From a virus: a DNA stretch of 27,723 nt. Under the pieces are notes generated by a model. The model ran no database searches. It saw only the letters and a program-made list of their open reading frames with translations, and was not told where the DNA came from. A program made the position numbers and the translations under genes. The DNA lies in the IMG/VR virus record IMGVR_UViG_3300008107_000519, positions 1 to 27,723 of that record, one strand, 5' to 3'. Below, in pieces: positions 1 to 8,175 of this stretch. The stretch's first letter is position 1, and every line of letters starts with the position of its first letter.

Positions 1-555
1 CAAGCTACTAGAAAAGATAGTTGGAAGGGATTTAAATGGGACGCAATAAGATTTAGTCATAAAGTCTATTCAATTTTTCATGCCGCAGAAAATACTGATG
101 CAGATGTATTAATATGGATGGATGCAGACATGTTTTGTCATAGCCCTATTACTCTAGCACAACTAGATAGATTAATTCCAGTTGACAAAGACATATGTTA
201 TATTGGTCGAGAACGTAAGTGGCCCGAGTGCGGTTTATATAGTATTAATTTAAAAAGTGATGCAGGTAGAAAATTTCTATTTGAATTTGAAAAAGTTTAT
301 CAGGATGCTGAGAACGGAATATTTAAAATGGACGAATGGCACGATAGTTTTGTATTCTACGAAGTATTAAAAAGCATAACTATTAATTCTTTAGATTGGG
401 CAAAAGGATTAGTAAAGGGTGAAGGGCATCCTTTAATTAATTCACCATGGGGTGCATATCTAGATCATCTTAAAGGCGGAAGAAAAAAACAAGGTAAAAG
501 TTTATCTAAAGATCTTCTAAGACCACGAACAGAACCATATTGGAGAAATATATGA
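1..555 (+). CDS. Glycosyltransferase-like protein, 5' end outside the window
   Basis: The frame is open from base 1, so the gene starts upstream of the window; the ATG at 118 is internal. The visible 184 residues contain an acidic DAD motif (in LIWMDADMF) preceded by hydrophobic residues, as in the metal-binding DxD site of GT-A nucleotide-sugar transferases, and a later WHD segment. It is clearly related to the next gene: both have a K(V/G)(Y/F)SI(F/I)HA segment followed by I(I/W)W(M/L)DAD. Such enzymes transfer a sugar from a nucleotide donor to a glycan, protein or modified DNA base; the acceptor here is unknown. The TGA stop overlaps the next ATG (ATGA), so the two are translationally coupled. 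The family call is fairly safe; donor and acceptor are not known. Confidence 0.7.
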   Translation, partial: QATRKDSWKGFKWDAIRFSHKVYSIFHAAENTDADVLIWMDADMFCHSPITLAQLDRLIPVDKDICYIGRERKWPECGLYSINLKSDAGRKFLFEFEKVYQDAENGIFKMDEWHDSFVFYEVLKSITINSLDWAKGLVKGEGHPLINSPWGAYLDHLKGGRKKQGKSLSKDLLRPRTEPYWRNI

Positions 556-1277
556 AATACGCTGCAATTACAAGTATGAACGAAGCTTATTATAACCATT
601 GCGGTAGAACTATGTTAAAAAGTTATAAAAAATATTTTTCAACTATTACACCATTGTATGTTTATAATGAAGATGAATTTGAAATTAAAGTAAAAACTAT
701 TACTTCTATGGGATGGAATTTAGGAATCCAATACAACTCATTTCAGCAACGACATACTAATGACAGGGTTAAAACATTTGCTAAAAAGGGATTTAGTATA
801 ATTCACGCCATGGATAATGTGGAAGCAGACAGAATTATTTGGTTAGACGCTGACATAGTATTTCATGAAGAAATGCCATCACAGTTATTAGATCTTATTG
901 CTCCGGACGATGTATTAAGTAGTCATTTCTCAGTATGGCACGTTGTTGACGGAACAAAATATCACAGTTGCGAAACAGGTTTTTTTATCCTTAATACTAC
1001 ACATCCAGGATACAAAGACTTTTGTGATACATACAAAGACATATACTACCACGATAGAGTTACTGGTTTAAGAAGATTCTACGACGGAGAAGTTTACGGA
1101 AAAACTGTAGATCTTATGGAGGCAAGGGGTTACAAAATGCTTAACCTAAATCCGGCTGATCACAAAACACCAATATCAAGAAGTGTGCTTTCACCATATC
1201 TTTCTCATTACAAAGCAGGCTTAAAAGACGCAATTGATTTTCAAAATCTTGAAACAAATTTAAAAGATGAAGTTTAG
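552..1277 (+). CDS. Glycosyltransferase-like protein, paralogue of the upstream gene
   Basis: A 241-residue protein. I chose the ATG at 552 over the in-frame one at 540 because GGAG lies at 542-545 at good spacing and the start overlaps the upstream stop as ATGA. The sequence RIIWLDADIVF gives a DxD-type metal and nucleotide-sugar site near residue 100, followed by a CETGFFILN stretch typical of GT-A folds that read a donor sugar. Similarity in order and motifs to the preceding gene indicates tandem duplication. The end overlaps the next gene by 11 bases. The role is probably glycan or nucleic-acid glycosylation, inferred only from the fold. Codons are AT-rich (many AGA, TTA and ATA). Confidence 0.75.
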   Translation: MKYAAITSMNEAYYNHCGRTMLKSYKKYFSTITPLYVYNEDEFEIKVKTITSMGWNLGIQYNSFQQRHTNDRVKTFAKKGFSIIHAMDNVEADRIIWLDADIVFHEEMPSQLLDLIAPDDVLSSHFSVWHVVDGTKYHSCETGFFILNTTHPGYKDFCDTYKDIYYHDRVTGLRRFYDGEVYGKTVDLMEARGYKMLNLNPADHKTPISRSVLSPYLSHYKAGLKDAIDFQNLETNLKDEV

Positions 1278-2109
1278 TCTTTGGACACAATACGGAGCTC
1301 TTAATTCAAAACCTGTGTTTGATGCGTTCAAACACAGTCTAATTAAAGCAGGTCACACAGTCTACGAAAACGAATCAAACGCAGACGTAGATGTAATTTG
1401 GAGTGTGCTGTGGAGCGGCAAAATGAGTAAAAATAAACTGATATGGGATACTGCTCGCTCAACTGGTAAATCTGTTATTGTATTAGAAGTTGGCGGAATA
1501 CGTCGAGGCACTACTTGGAAAGTTGGATTAAACGGAATTAACAAAGAATCGTTCTTTAGTACAGGCAATGATGATACTCGCGCTAATTTATTAGGATTAA
1601 ATTTAAAACCTTGGAGAACACAGGGCAGTCACATATTGATATGCGGGCAACACGATCAAAGTTTACAATGGCAAAATATGCCTAACGCAAGTCAATGGTT
1701 CACTGAAATTATTGCAGAACTTAGAAAATACACTGATAGAAAAATAGTAATTAGGCCCCATCCTAGATGTCCAATACTTGCTGTAGAACATAAATTTAAA
1801 AACGTAATTAAACAAATGCCTATAAAACGAGCAGGTACATACGACGATTATGATATACCATTTGATAATGCTCATGCTGTTGTAAGTTGGACTTCAAATC
1901 CCGGTATACGTGCTGTTATAAACGGATACCCAGTGTTTACTGGGCCTGCTAGTCTAGCGTTTCCTGTAGCTAATCATTCTCTAGCAGATATTGAGGTTCC
2001 ACAAATGTTTGATAGACAACAGTGGTTAAATGACATAGCTTGGACAGAATTTACTATTCAAGAAATTTCACAGGGATTACCTTTTAAACACTTGACAGAA
2101 CGGTTATAG
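1267..2109 (+). CDS. Capsule-type (KpsC/KpsS-like) glycosyltransferase candidate
   Basis: A 280-residue protein. The C-terminal half carries IVIRPHPR followed by a stretch containing VVSWTSNPGIRAVINGYPVF, resembling the GT-B-like nucleotide-sugar site of capsule polysaccharide and Kdo transferases (KpsC/KpsS type), where RPHP and S-x4-E/G-A motifs recur. The N-terminal half is a poorly conserved Rossmann-like region with VDVIWSVLW. It overlaps the preceding glycosyltransferase by 11 bases and so belongs to one three-gene sugar-transfer operon. The last codons overlap a strong promoter serving the next gene. The substrate is unknown. A glycan-related role is likely; the exact family is tentative. 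Confidence 0.55.
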   Translation: MKFSLWTQYGALNSKPVFDAFKHSLIKAGHTVYENESNADVDVIWSVLWSGKMSKNKLIWDTARSTGKSVIVLEVGGIRRGTTWKVGLNGINKESFFSTGNDDTRANLLGLNLKPWRTQGSHILICGQHDQSLQWQNMPNASQWFTEIIAELRKYTDRKIVIRPHPRCPILAVEHKFKNVIKQMPIKRAGTYDDYDIPFDNAHAVVSWTSNPGIRAVINGYPVFTGPASLAFPVANHSLADIEVPQMFDRQQWLNDIAWTEFTIQEISQGLPFKHLTERL

Positions 2110-2120
2110 TCTGTTATAAT
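2092..2120 (+). promoter_or_regulatory. Consensus sigma-70 promoter for the 2127 gene
   Basis: TTGACA at 2092-2097, a 17-base spacer and TATAAT at 2115-2120, a perfect match to the bacterial housekeeping promoter. The -35 lies inside the end of the upstream gene. Only six bases (TGTAGT) separate the -10 from the ATG at 2127, so the transcript should start at or next to the start codon. Confidence 0.9.
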
Positions 2121-2126
2121 TGTAGT

Positions 2127-3380
2127 ATGAATCAACGTACTATTGAAGACTATCTTGAATTATTAACCGGACACAAAACCGGTGGCACGTTTCAGCTCGA
2201 AGCAAAAGATGTAACCATCTTGCAAAGCATAGCTAAACAAGTGTACAAAAGTATCCCCCTTACAGACAGACAATATGATCTTCTCAAAGAAAAACTTGTG
2301 CTTTATAAAGATCAGTTTATAACACAGGGATTTACTGATTTAGAGTTAGCACTAGTGACACTACGCATGCCGCTTCGAATAATAGATAGAACTAAAACGA
2401 TAACTGTTATAGAAGATCTAGAAAGAAAAAAATCATTTAACAGTATTGATACTAAAAAGATTCCCTGGATAAAAATTAGATTTCCATTTGCGAAAAAAAC
2501 TATAGTGTTAGTTGAAGAAATTTCTTCAGTTGCTGGCGCTGATTATTATCATGAAAAAGGATCGCACGAACACTATTTTAGATGCACTGAAAAAAATCTG
2601 TTTAATGTAGTAAACCAATTTAAAGATAAAAACTTTGATATAGATCCGCAACTTCTAGAACAATACGAAAAATTAGTAATCATAGATAGCAATAAAGAAA
2701 ATTATATTCCAGGAGTTTATAATTTTAAATTAAAAAATCTTGACAAACGATCAGTTGAATATATGATTAGTTCTGTAGGAGAACCCAGTACAGATAATCT
2801 TTTAATTTATGTAGACAGAAAAGAACAATATGGTCTTAAATATTTTGACCAACAAGACGTAGACAGTAGCTTAAACAACGTAACTTATCTAGCAAAAAAA
2901 ATTGCTCTGCGTACTAAATTTCAAGTGTTCATTAGTAATAAAAAATACAATATAAACCAAATAGTAGAAGCTGTATTAGATCTATACAGATTTCCGTTGT
3001 TAGTAATATTGCCTACAGGTTGTCAGCTAGAACAGCTTCAAAAAATACACAGAGCGTTTGACGGTGTAGTGCCTTCCGATCTTTCTAGCGTAGTTTTTAG
3101 AATGGAAAATAACGAAGAAGGAAGAGAATTCAATAATTATATTAAACGTAACAATTTAAATAATATAGTTGACAATAAAACTAAAATAGTTTATACTGAT
3201 ACTACAAAACTCCCTAAGCCGTTAATCAGATTGAACTGGCGTCCTAGTGCTGTGTTGCTTCTAGACAGTTTTAGACCAAATGGTAAAGTGTTAAATTTTA
3301 TTGAATCTAGTGATTTAATAATTCATTATGATGAAACGCCTAGTAGATTTATGATTAGGGATATGGATATTATTGAATGA
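2127..3380 (+). CDS. Conserved-looking phage protein of unknown function, upstream of UvsW
   Basis: A 417-residue soluble protein with no signal peptide or membrane segment. I do not recognise a domain. The central and C-terminal parts alternate hydrophobic strands and helices (for example LLIYVDRKEQYGL and LLVILPTGCQ), suggesting an alpha/beta fold, but no Walker or other catalytic motif is complete. It is the first gene after a perfect promoter, has no Shine-Dalgarno site and is likely read from a leaderless message. The stop overlaps the UvsW-like helicase start (ATGA at 3377), so the two are co-translated and may work together in recombination or replication restart; that is inference from position only. 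Confidence 0.8.
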   Translation: MNQRTIEDYLELLTGHKTGGTFQLEAKDVTILQSIAKQVYKSIPLTDRQYDLLKEKLVLYKDQFITQGFTDLELALVTLRMPLRIIDRTKTITVIEDLERKKSFNSIDTKKIPWIKIRFPFAKKTIVLVEEISSVAGADYYHEKGSHEHYFRCTEKNLFNVVNQFKDKNFDIDPQLLEQYEKLVIIDSNKENYIPGVYNFKLKNLDKRSVEYMISSVGEPSTDNLLIYVDRKEQYGLKYFDQQDVDSSLNNVTYLAKKIALRTKFQVFISNKKYNINQIVEAVLDLYRFPLLVILPTGCQLEQLQKIHRAFDGVVPSDLSSVVFRMENNEEGREFNNYIKRNNLNNIVDNKTKIVYTDTTKLPKPLIRLNWRPSAVLLLDSFRPNGKVLNFIESSDLIIHYDETPSRFMIRDMDIIE

Positions 3381-4840
3381 CAACTTGTAAATTAATTATC
3401 GAAGATGAAGTAAATTTAAAAATAGAAGGCTTATCCGTTGAAATACGTAGAAAGTTAGCTAATGCTTTAAAATTCGATGTACCCTATGCTAGATATATGC
3501 CGCAATATAAGTTAGGCAGATGGGACGGCAAAGTTGCGTTCTTTGGTATAGGCGGTACTGGATACGTTAATCATCTAGAAACTATATTAGAAATATTGAA
3601 TAACAGCGGCGTTGAAATTGCCCACATTGAAGACCTAAGACAAACTATAGCACTTAATTTTGAACCAGTAACTGAAAATTATTGGGCCGATCAAAATGTG
3701 TGCTGGCCAGTAGGTCATCCTGCCGCAGGTCAACCAATAGTTTTAAGAGACTATCAAGTAGAAGCAATTAACAGTTTTCTTGCCAATCCGCAGAGTTTGC
3801 AACAGATTGCAACAGGTGCAGGCAAAACTATTACTACAGCAACATTAAGTCACTTGGTTGAACCTTATGGACGTAGTTTAGTAATTGTACCTAACAAGAG
3901 TCTTGTAACACAAACAGAAGAAGACTATAAGAACTGCGGTCTTAATGTTGGGGTATACTTTGGTGATAGAAAAGAATTAGGCAAGACACATACTATATGC
4001 ACATGGCAAAGTCTAAACATATTAGATAAGAAATTTAAAGACGGCAGTGGCGTTCTAGGACTAGCAGAATTCTTAGAAGGTGTAAGCTGTGTAATTATTG
4101 ACGAAGTTCATCAAGCTAAAGCAGAAGTTCTTAAAAACTTACTTACACGCAATCTACGTAATGCACCTATTCGCTGGGGATTAACCGGCACAGTGCCTAA
4201 AGAAAAATTTGAATTTGAATCACTGCATGCTAGTATTGGCCCAGTGATAGGGCAGATTACAGCAAAAGAACTACAAGACAAAGGCGTACTAGCACAGTGC
4301 CATGTGAATATTTGTCAACTTATAGATTTACCAGAGTTTCGCGATTATCAAAGCGAGCTCAAATATCTAGTCTCAGACAAAGACAGAATAGCTTATATTG
4401 CCAAACTATGTACTAAAATTAAAGACAGTGGCAATACGCTGATCCTAGTTGATAGAATTGATGCAGGAAAACAATTAGTAGAACTAATACCTAATAGTGT
4501 TTTTATCAGTGGCGGAGTAAAATTAAATGACAGGAAAGAACATTATGACGAAATTAAAGAATCTACTGATAAGGTTATTGTGGCGACTTATGGTGTGGCC
4601 GCTGTGGGTATTAATATTCCTCGTATTTTTAATTTGGTTCTTTTGGAGCCCGGAAAGAGCTTTGTTAGAGTTATCCAAAGTATTGGACGAGGTGTGCGAA
4701 AAGCTGAAGACAAAGACTTCGTACAAATCTGGGACATCACATCGAGCTGCAAGTATGCGAAGAAACACTTGACAGAAAGAAAAAAGTTTTATAAAGAAGC
4801 CCAATACCCATTTACTATAGAAAAAATTGACTGGAACTAA
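3377..4840 (+). CDS. uvsW: UvsW-like superfamily 2 DNA helicase
   Basis: A 487-residue helicase. Motif I (ATGAGKT, about residues 145-151), motif II (IIDEVH, about 240-245), motif III (WGLTGT) and motif VI (QSIGRGVR, about 434-441) are all visible, with an N-terminal extension of about 110 residues before DYQVEAI. This matches T4 UvsW (about 500 residues), a RecG-like enzyme that unwinds branched DNA and R-loops, drives branch migration and shifts T4 from origin-dependent to recombination-dependent replication. It is translationally coupled to the unknown 2127 gene. No key motif is missing. The alternative, a generic type III/DEAD-like phage helicase, is less likely given the length and the T4-type neighbourhood. 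Confidence 0.9.
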   Translation: MTTCKLIIEDEVNLKIEGLSVEIRRKLANALKFDVPYARYMPQYKLGRWDGKVAFFGIGGTGYVNHLETILEILNNSGVEIAHIEDLRQTIALNFEPVTENYWADQNVCWPVGHPAAGQPIVLRDYQVEAINSFLANPQSLQQIATGAGKTITTATLSHLVEPYGRSLVIVPNKSLVTQTEEDYKNCGLNVGVYFGDRKELGKTHTICTWQSLNILDKKFKDGSGVLGLAEFLEGVSCVIIDEVHQAKAEVLKNLLTRNLRNAPIRWGLTGTVPKEKFEFESLHASIGPVIGQITAKELQDKGVLAQCHVNICQLIDLPEFRDYQSELKYLVSDKDRIAYIAKLCTKIKDSGNTLILVDRIDAGKQLVELIPNSVFISGGVKLNDRKEHYDEIKESTDKVIVATYGVAAVGINIPRIFNLVLLEPGKSFVRVIQSIGRGVRKAEDKDFVQIWDITSSCKYAKKHLTERKKFYKEAQYPFTIEKIDWN

Positions 4841-4843
4841 AAT

Positions 4844-5350
4844 ATGAGAATACTAACGCTTGACAATCATTGTTTTTCAATGAATAATTTACCAAATGAA
4901 ATAGAAGACGATATACGATTTAGTGTGCTAGATAATTCGGATCCTAAAAATCCTGATTTTTTCTTTGTGCCTTTAATCTTTATAGAATCGTTTAATGCAC
5001 CTGCAATGGTACTAGAAATTAACGGACATGAAATAACTATGCCTATTGATTGGAGTGTTGCAGTAGGAGATAGTGAGTGCGGAAATGATTTAGAAGTATT
5101 GCCACTAACAAGTATAAACGATAGAGGATTTCAATCGTTCTTGTTTAATCCATTAAGCAGTTTTAAATTTGAATTTGGCACTATAAAAGTTGTTAATTTT
5201 TATAACGACGTTAAATGGTACTTTCCAAAGATGCGTAACGGACAACTATTAAGTGTACCTATCACTACAGGCCCAGCACCACTGTGTGCATTCTTTGTTA
5301 AAGAAATATCAAGACAGAGTGAACTAATTGATTATACTAATTTAATGTAA
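4844..5350 (+). CDS. Phage protein of unknown function
   Basis: A 168-residue, mildly acidic, beta-rich protein (runs such as APAMVLEINGHEITMPIDWS and KFEFGTIKVVNFYNDVKWYF). No transmembrane segment, signal peptide or known catalytic motif is evident. It starts four bases after the UvsW-like stop and is followed nine bases later by the cupin gene, so it belongs to the same plus-strand operon. I do not recognise the family. A small DNA-metabolism accessory is possible from context only. Confidence 0.75.
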   Translation: MRILTLDNHCFSMNNLPNEIEDDIRFSVLDNSDPKNPDFFFVPLIFIESFNAPAMVLEINGHEITMPIDWSVAVGDSECGNDLEVLPLTSINDRGFQSFLFNPLSSFKFEFGTIKVVNFYNDVKWYFPKMRNGQLLSVPITTGPAPLCAFFVKEISRQSELIDYTNLM

Positions 5351-5358
5351 GGAATAAT

Positions 5359-5712
5359 ATGTCTATTAAAGCAGGAAAAGTTTGGGGACAAACAGAATTA
5401 ATTCACGCTAATGGTGTACTAGAATTTCATCGCATTGAGTTTCGTGCAAACTATAAATGTTCTGAACACCAGCATGAATACAAATGGAACGGGTTTTTTG
5501 TAGAGTCGGGCAAAATGCTAGTACGAGTATGGCAAGACGATCAAGGACTAGTTGACGAAACAATTCTAGGACCGGGAGATTTTACACAAATTAAACCAGG
5601 CAAATTTCATCAGTTCGAAGGCATCGAAGACGGTATTGCATTTGAATTGTATTGGGCAGAATTTAATCACAATGATATTGTTCGACGCACATCAGGATCT
5701 AAAAGTGGGTAA
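5359..5712 (+). CDS. Cupin-fold protein
   Basis: A 117-residue single-domain cupin. Motif 1 is seen as EHQHEY (His37 and His39 in register, with Glu49 and Gly51 following), and motif 2 as GPGDFTQIKPGKFHQF, where PGxxH supplies the last metal ligand. Such small cupins bind a metal and act as sugar isomerases or epimerases, dioxygenases or ligand-binding proteins. Given the sugar-transfer genes upstream, a role in sugar metabolism is possible but not shown. A good AAGGA site precedes the ATG. It overlaps the next gene by eight bases if that starts at GTG 5705. Confidence 0.8.
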   Translation: MSIKAGKVWGQTELIHANGVLEFHRIEFRANYKCSEHQHEYKWNGFFVESGKMLVRVWQDDQGLVDETILGPGDFTQIKPGKFHQFEGIEDGIAFELYWAEFNHNDIVRRTSGSKSG

Positions 5713-5968
5713 ATTAATTCAAGGTCAAGCGTTAATATATGAACGTTCTGATGGCGTAGTGTATGCACGTTATAGAGATCCGCCTCACAATGTAGAACCT
5801 AGATGGATTATAGGCGGAGACCCAAGTAGTGTAGTTCATGCTCAAGGCGACTTAATATCTTATTCTGAATGGAAAGAGTTATGTGAACTTTCTTTAGAAT
5901 ATCCTACCCTCAAAAAACTTTTAGATAAGTTAATAGTGACTTACTACACTATAAAAGAAATAAAATGA
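5705..5968 (+). CDS. Small conserved phage-type protein, unknown function
   Basis: About 87 residues when started at GTG 5705, with AGGA seven bases upstream. An ATG at 5672 or 5636 would add residues that read like a shadow of the cupin gene. The core VYARYRDPPHNVEPRWIIGGD looks strongly constrained, and the C-terminus is helical and Lys-rich. It has no membrane segment. I believe similar short proteins occur in marine T4-like phages but know no function. The reading frame ends just before the promoter of the clamp-loader operon. Confidence 0.65.
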   Translation: MGKLIQGQALIYERSDGVVYARYRDPPHNVEPRWIIGGDPSSVVHAQGDLISYSEWKELCELSLEYPTLKKLLDKLIVTYYTIKEIK

Positions 5969-5980
5969 TCCTACAATTAT

Positions 5981-6010
5981 TTGACATTATAATGCAACAT
6001 ATAGTATAAT
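5981..6010 (+). promoter_or_regulatory. Sigma-70 promoter for the 6017-8741 operon
   Basis: TTGACA at 5981-5986, an 18-base spacer and TATAAT at 6005-6010. The ATG of the next gene begins six bases later (ATAGTT between them) and no Shine-Dalgarno site fits, so the message is expected to be leaderless. Confidence 0.85.
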
Positions 6011-6016
6011 ATAGTT

Positions 6017-6478
6017 ATGAGTGATAAATTACCATTAAAAGATATACTAGCAGCCATTGACATGAACGGCAAATCCGTTTGGGATGAGCTGTCTCCAGAA
6101 GAACGTAAACAGATTAGTTTTTGGCTGCTGAATAGATATGTTAGCGCAGTTAAAGGACCTAGAGAAAAACAAGAACTTGCTGTGTTTAAAACTAATGAGT
6201 ATTATAATAAAAACTTTAGTGTGCTAGGCACCAAGCATCCTAAACTGCAATGGCAGCTGATGTGTGTAGCAGGTAACACTGGTAAAATTGAGTACCATGA
6301 ATGGATTGGCTTTAAACAAAAAGGTCAAAGCAATTCTAAAAGTGTTAAGCTCTTACAACAAATTTATCCTAACATGAAAACAGATGAGGTAGAATTACTT
6401 GCTAGAATATCTACAAAAAAAGAACTCCTTGCCCTTGCAGACGAATACGGGTTGGATAAAAAAGATGTCGAACTCTAA
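6017..6478 (+). CDS. Clamp-loader small subunit, gp62-like (DNA polymerase accessory)
   Basis: A 153-residue protein. The segments WDELSPEERKQISFWLLNRY, KQELAVFKTNEYYNKN and HPKLQWQLMC resemble the small clamp-loader subunit of T4-like marine phages, which with gp44 loads the gp45 sliding clamp on DNA. T4 gp62 is 187 residues, so this is a short form, as often seen in cyanophage-type relatives. It opens a six-gene operon in which every neighbour overlaps the next. The assignment rests on remembered family similarity, not a search; the alternative is an unnamed phage protein. Confidence 0.6.
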   Translation: MSDKLPLKDILAAIDMNGKSVWDELSPEERKQISFWLLNRYVSAVKGPREKQELAVFKTNEYYNKNFSVLGTKHPKLQWQLMCVAGNTGKIEYHEWIGFKQKGQSNSKSVKLLQQIYPNMKTDEVELLARISTKKELLALADEYGLDKKDVEL

Positions 6479-7154
6479 ACCCTATGTATGCGAGTACTGT
6501 GGAACAGGATATACCAAAGAAAAAACTTTGGCTGTACACATGTGTGAGCAAAAACGTAGGCATCTACAGAGATCTGAAAAAAGAGTACAGCTAGGTTTTT
6601 ATGCGTTTAATCAATTTTACAAACTTAGTGCTGGTTCTAAAAAAGACAAGACCTATGAAGAGTTTTGTAAAAGTTCATACTATAATGCGTTTGTAAAATT
6701 CGGTAGTTTTCTAAGTAATGTAAAACCACTGTATCCTGAAAAGTATGTTAATTACATTGTAAAGAGTGGAGTTAGACTAGACGACTGGTGTAAAGAATCT
6801 TTATATGAAGCATATGCAATTGATTTAATAATGAAAGAAGGCGTAGAGACTGCGCTAGAAAGATCAATTACCACAATGATGGAATGGGCAGACGAAAACC
6901 CTCCTGCACCTTGGAATCACTACTTTCAACATGTAGGGTTAAATCGAGCAGTATGGCACATCAAAGATGGAAAGATTAGTCCTTGGCTCATATTGAATTC
7001 CAAGACTGGTAAGGACATGCTAAGTAAATTTAACGATGAACAGTTATCACTAGTATACCATATTATGAGTCCAGAACATTGGGCTATGCGTTTTAGAAAA
7101 AGTCCAGCAGATGTTGAGCTTGTCAAAGAAATAACGAAAGAAAGTAATCTATGA
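6465..7154 (+). CDS. C2H2-type zinc-finger phage protein
   Basis: A 229-residue protein started at ATG 6465; an earlier ATG at 6399 would lie deep inside the clamp-loader gene. The N-terminus reads YVCEYCGTGYTKEKTLAVHM, with Cys9, Cys12 and His25 plus Cys27/His33 as candidate zinc ligands, followed by KRRH. The rest is helical and Trp-rich (WAMRFRK near the end) with no catalytic motif. Proteins of this layout occur in marine T4-like phages next to replication genes; DNA or RNA binding is a fair guess. It overlaps both neighbours (14 and 4 bases). Confidence 0.7.
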   Translation: MSNSKPYVCEYCGTGYTKEKTLAVHMCEQKRRHLQRSEKRVQLGFYAFNQFYKLSAGSKKDKTYEEFCKSSYYNAFVKFGSFLSNVKPLYPEKYVNYIVKSGVRLDDWCKESLYEAYAIDLIMKEGVETALERSITTMMEWADENPPAPWNHYFQHVGLNRAVWHIKDGKISPWLILNSKTGKDMLSKFNDEQLSLVYHIMSPEHWAMRFRKSPADVELVKEITKESNL

Positions 7155-7576
7155 AAATATTAATTTTTGGTTTGCCAGGCAGCGGTAAAAGCACCCTTGC
7201 AGAACCATTCGCACAATTAATTGGCGGTATATGGCTCAATGCCGATGCTGTTCGAACAGAATACGACGATTGGGATTTTAGTCCCGAAGGCCGTATGCGG
7301 CAAGCTATGCGAATGAAATTTTTAGCAGACGGTGTAGTCAAGGCGGGCAAGATTGCTGTAGCAGATTTTGTATGTCCTACTGAGAACGCTCGCAAAGAAT
7401 TCAATGCAGACTTTACTGTATGGATGGACACTATTGAAAAGGGTAGATATGAAGATACTAATAAGATGTTTGAAAAACCTAATCATTGCAACTATCACGT
7501 TAGCAAATGGTTTACAGACACACACCTACAGCTAATGGAAGTTGTAAAAGCGTACATGAAAAATGGAAACAAATAA
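7151..7576 (+). CDS. P-loop kinase, adenylylsulfate-kinase-like
   Basis: A 141-residue P-loop protein with GLPGSGKST at residues 7-15, then WLNADAVR and VADFVCPT, which resemble adenylylsulfate (APS) kinase CysC and related small kinases. APS kinase phosphorylates APS to PAPS. This protein is shorter than CysC (about 200 residues), so the substrate may differ. It is the first of three overlapping genes (kinase, DUF2061 membrane protein, HxGH nucleotidyltransferase) that look like one functional cassette. The kinase fold is safe; the sulfate role is inference. Confidence 0.75.
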   Translation: MKILIFGLPGSGKSTLAEPFAQLIGGIWLNADAVRTEYDDWDFSPEGRMRQAMRMKFLADGVVKAGKIAVADFVCPTENARKEFNADFTVWMDTIEKGRYEDTNKMFEKPNHCNYHVSKWFTDTHLQLMEVVKAYMKNGNK

Positions 7577-7769
7577 AAGAAGTATTGTTAAGACTGTTAC
7601 ATGGCGAATAACAGGATCAACTGCAACATTTTTAATAGCATACTTACTGACAGGTAATTTAGCAATTTCAGGTGTAATTGGAATGACACAGATGGTTATT
7701 AATACAATACTGTATTATATGCACGAAAGAATATGGAACTTAATTAAATGGGAAAGAAATAATGTTTGA
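7563..7769 (+). CDS. DUF2061 small membrane protein
   Basis: A 68-residue protein. The N-terminal RSIVKTVTWRITGSTATFLI motif followed by two hydrophobic segments (about residues 20-35 and 38-55) is characteristic of DUF2061, a family of small inner-membrane proteins of unknown function. From memory, in bacteria DUF2061 genes often lie near sulfate-activation genes, which fits the kinase upstream and the nucleotidyltransferase downstream. It overlaps the kinase by 14 bases and the next gene by 8. Confidence 0.85.
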   Translation: METNKRSIVKTVTWRITGSTATFLIAYLLTGNLAISGVIGMTQMVINTILYYMHERIWNLIKWERNNV

Positions 7770-8175
7770 TTCAAAAAAACCTACTACACAGATGCTAGGC
7801 CGTTGGCAACCTTGGCATGCCGGTCATACAGGACTGTTTAAGAAATGTCTATTAGAAACTGGACAGGTCTGCATTATGGTCCGAGACGTCGGCGGTATTG
7901 TTGGCCAGGATGCGGGACAAAGCAGAACCACAACCAAGCAAGACGACAATCCATTTGATTTTCAAACAGTAAAAAGCAATATTATTATTGGGCTAAATGA
8001 AGCAGGCTTTACCTACGGAGAAGAATATATTATAATGTTAGTTCCTAACATTGTAGATATTAGTTATGGCCGAGGCGTTGGTTATACATTTACTCAGCAC
8101 GATCTTGGAGAAGACATCCATAACATTAGTGCTACACAGATTAGAGCACAACTTAGGGCTGAAGGTAAACTCTGA
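7762..8175 (+). CDS. HxGH nucleotidyltransferase (cytidylyl/adenylyltransferase-like)
   Basis: A 137-residue protein with GRWQPWHAGH at residues 13-22, matching the (H/T)xGH nucleotide-binding signature, and ISATQIR at about 122-128, matching the ISxTxIR signature of the same superfamily. The family includes NMN adenylyltransferase, cytidylyltransferases and ATP sulfurylase; all join a nucleotide to a small phosphate- or sulfate-bearing substrate. The 137-residue length indicates a minimal catalytic domain. The position after a kinase and DUF2061 suggests a linked pathway. The stop TGA overlaps the next ATG by one base. The substrate is not determinable from sequence. Confidence 0.8.
   Translation: MFDSKKPTTQMLGRWQPWHAGHTGLFKKCLLETGQVCIMVRDVGGIVGQDAGQSRTTTKQDDNPFDFQTVKSNIIIGLNEAGFTYGEEYIIMLVPNIVDISYGRGVGYTFTQHDLGEDIHNISATQIRAQLRAEGKL

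Noticed and set aside
4523-4804. Two frames overlapping the end of the UvsW-like gene
   Set aside because: Shadows of the helicase motif V-VI region, with no start signals.
6399-6464. Longer N-terminus of the zinc-finger protein
   Set aside because: The extra residues lie entirely inside the clamp-loader gene; the ATG at 6465 sits directly before the zinc finger.
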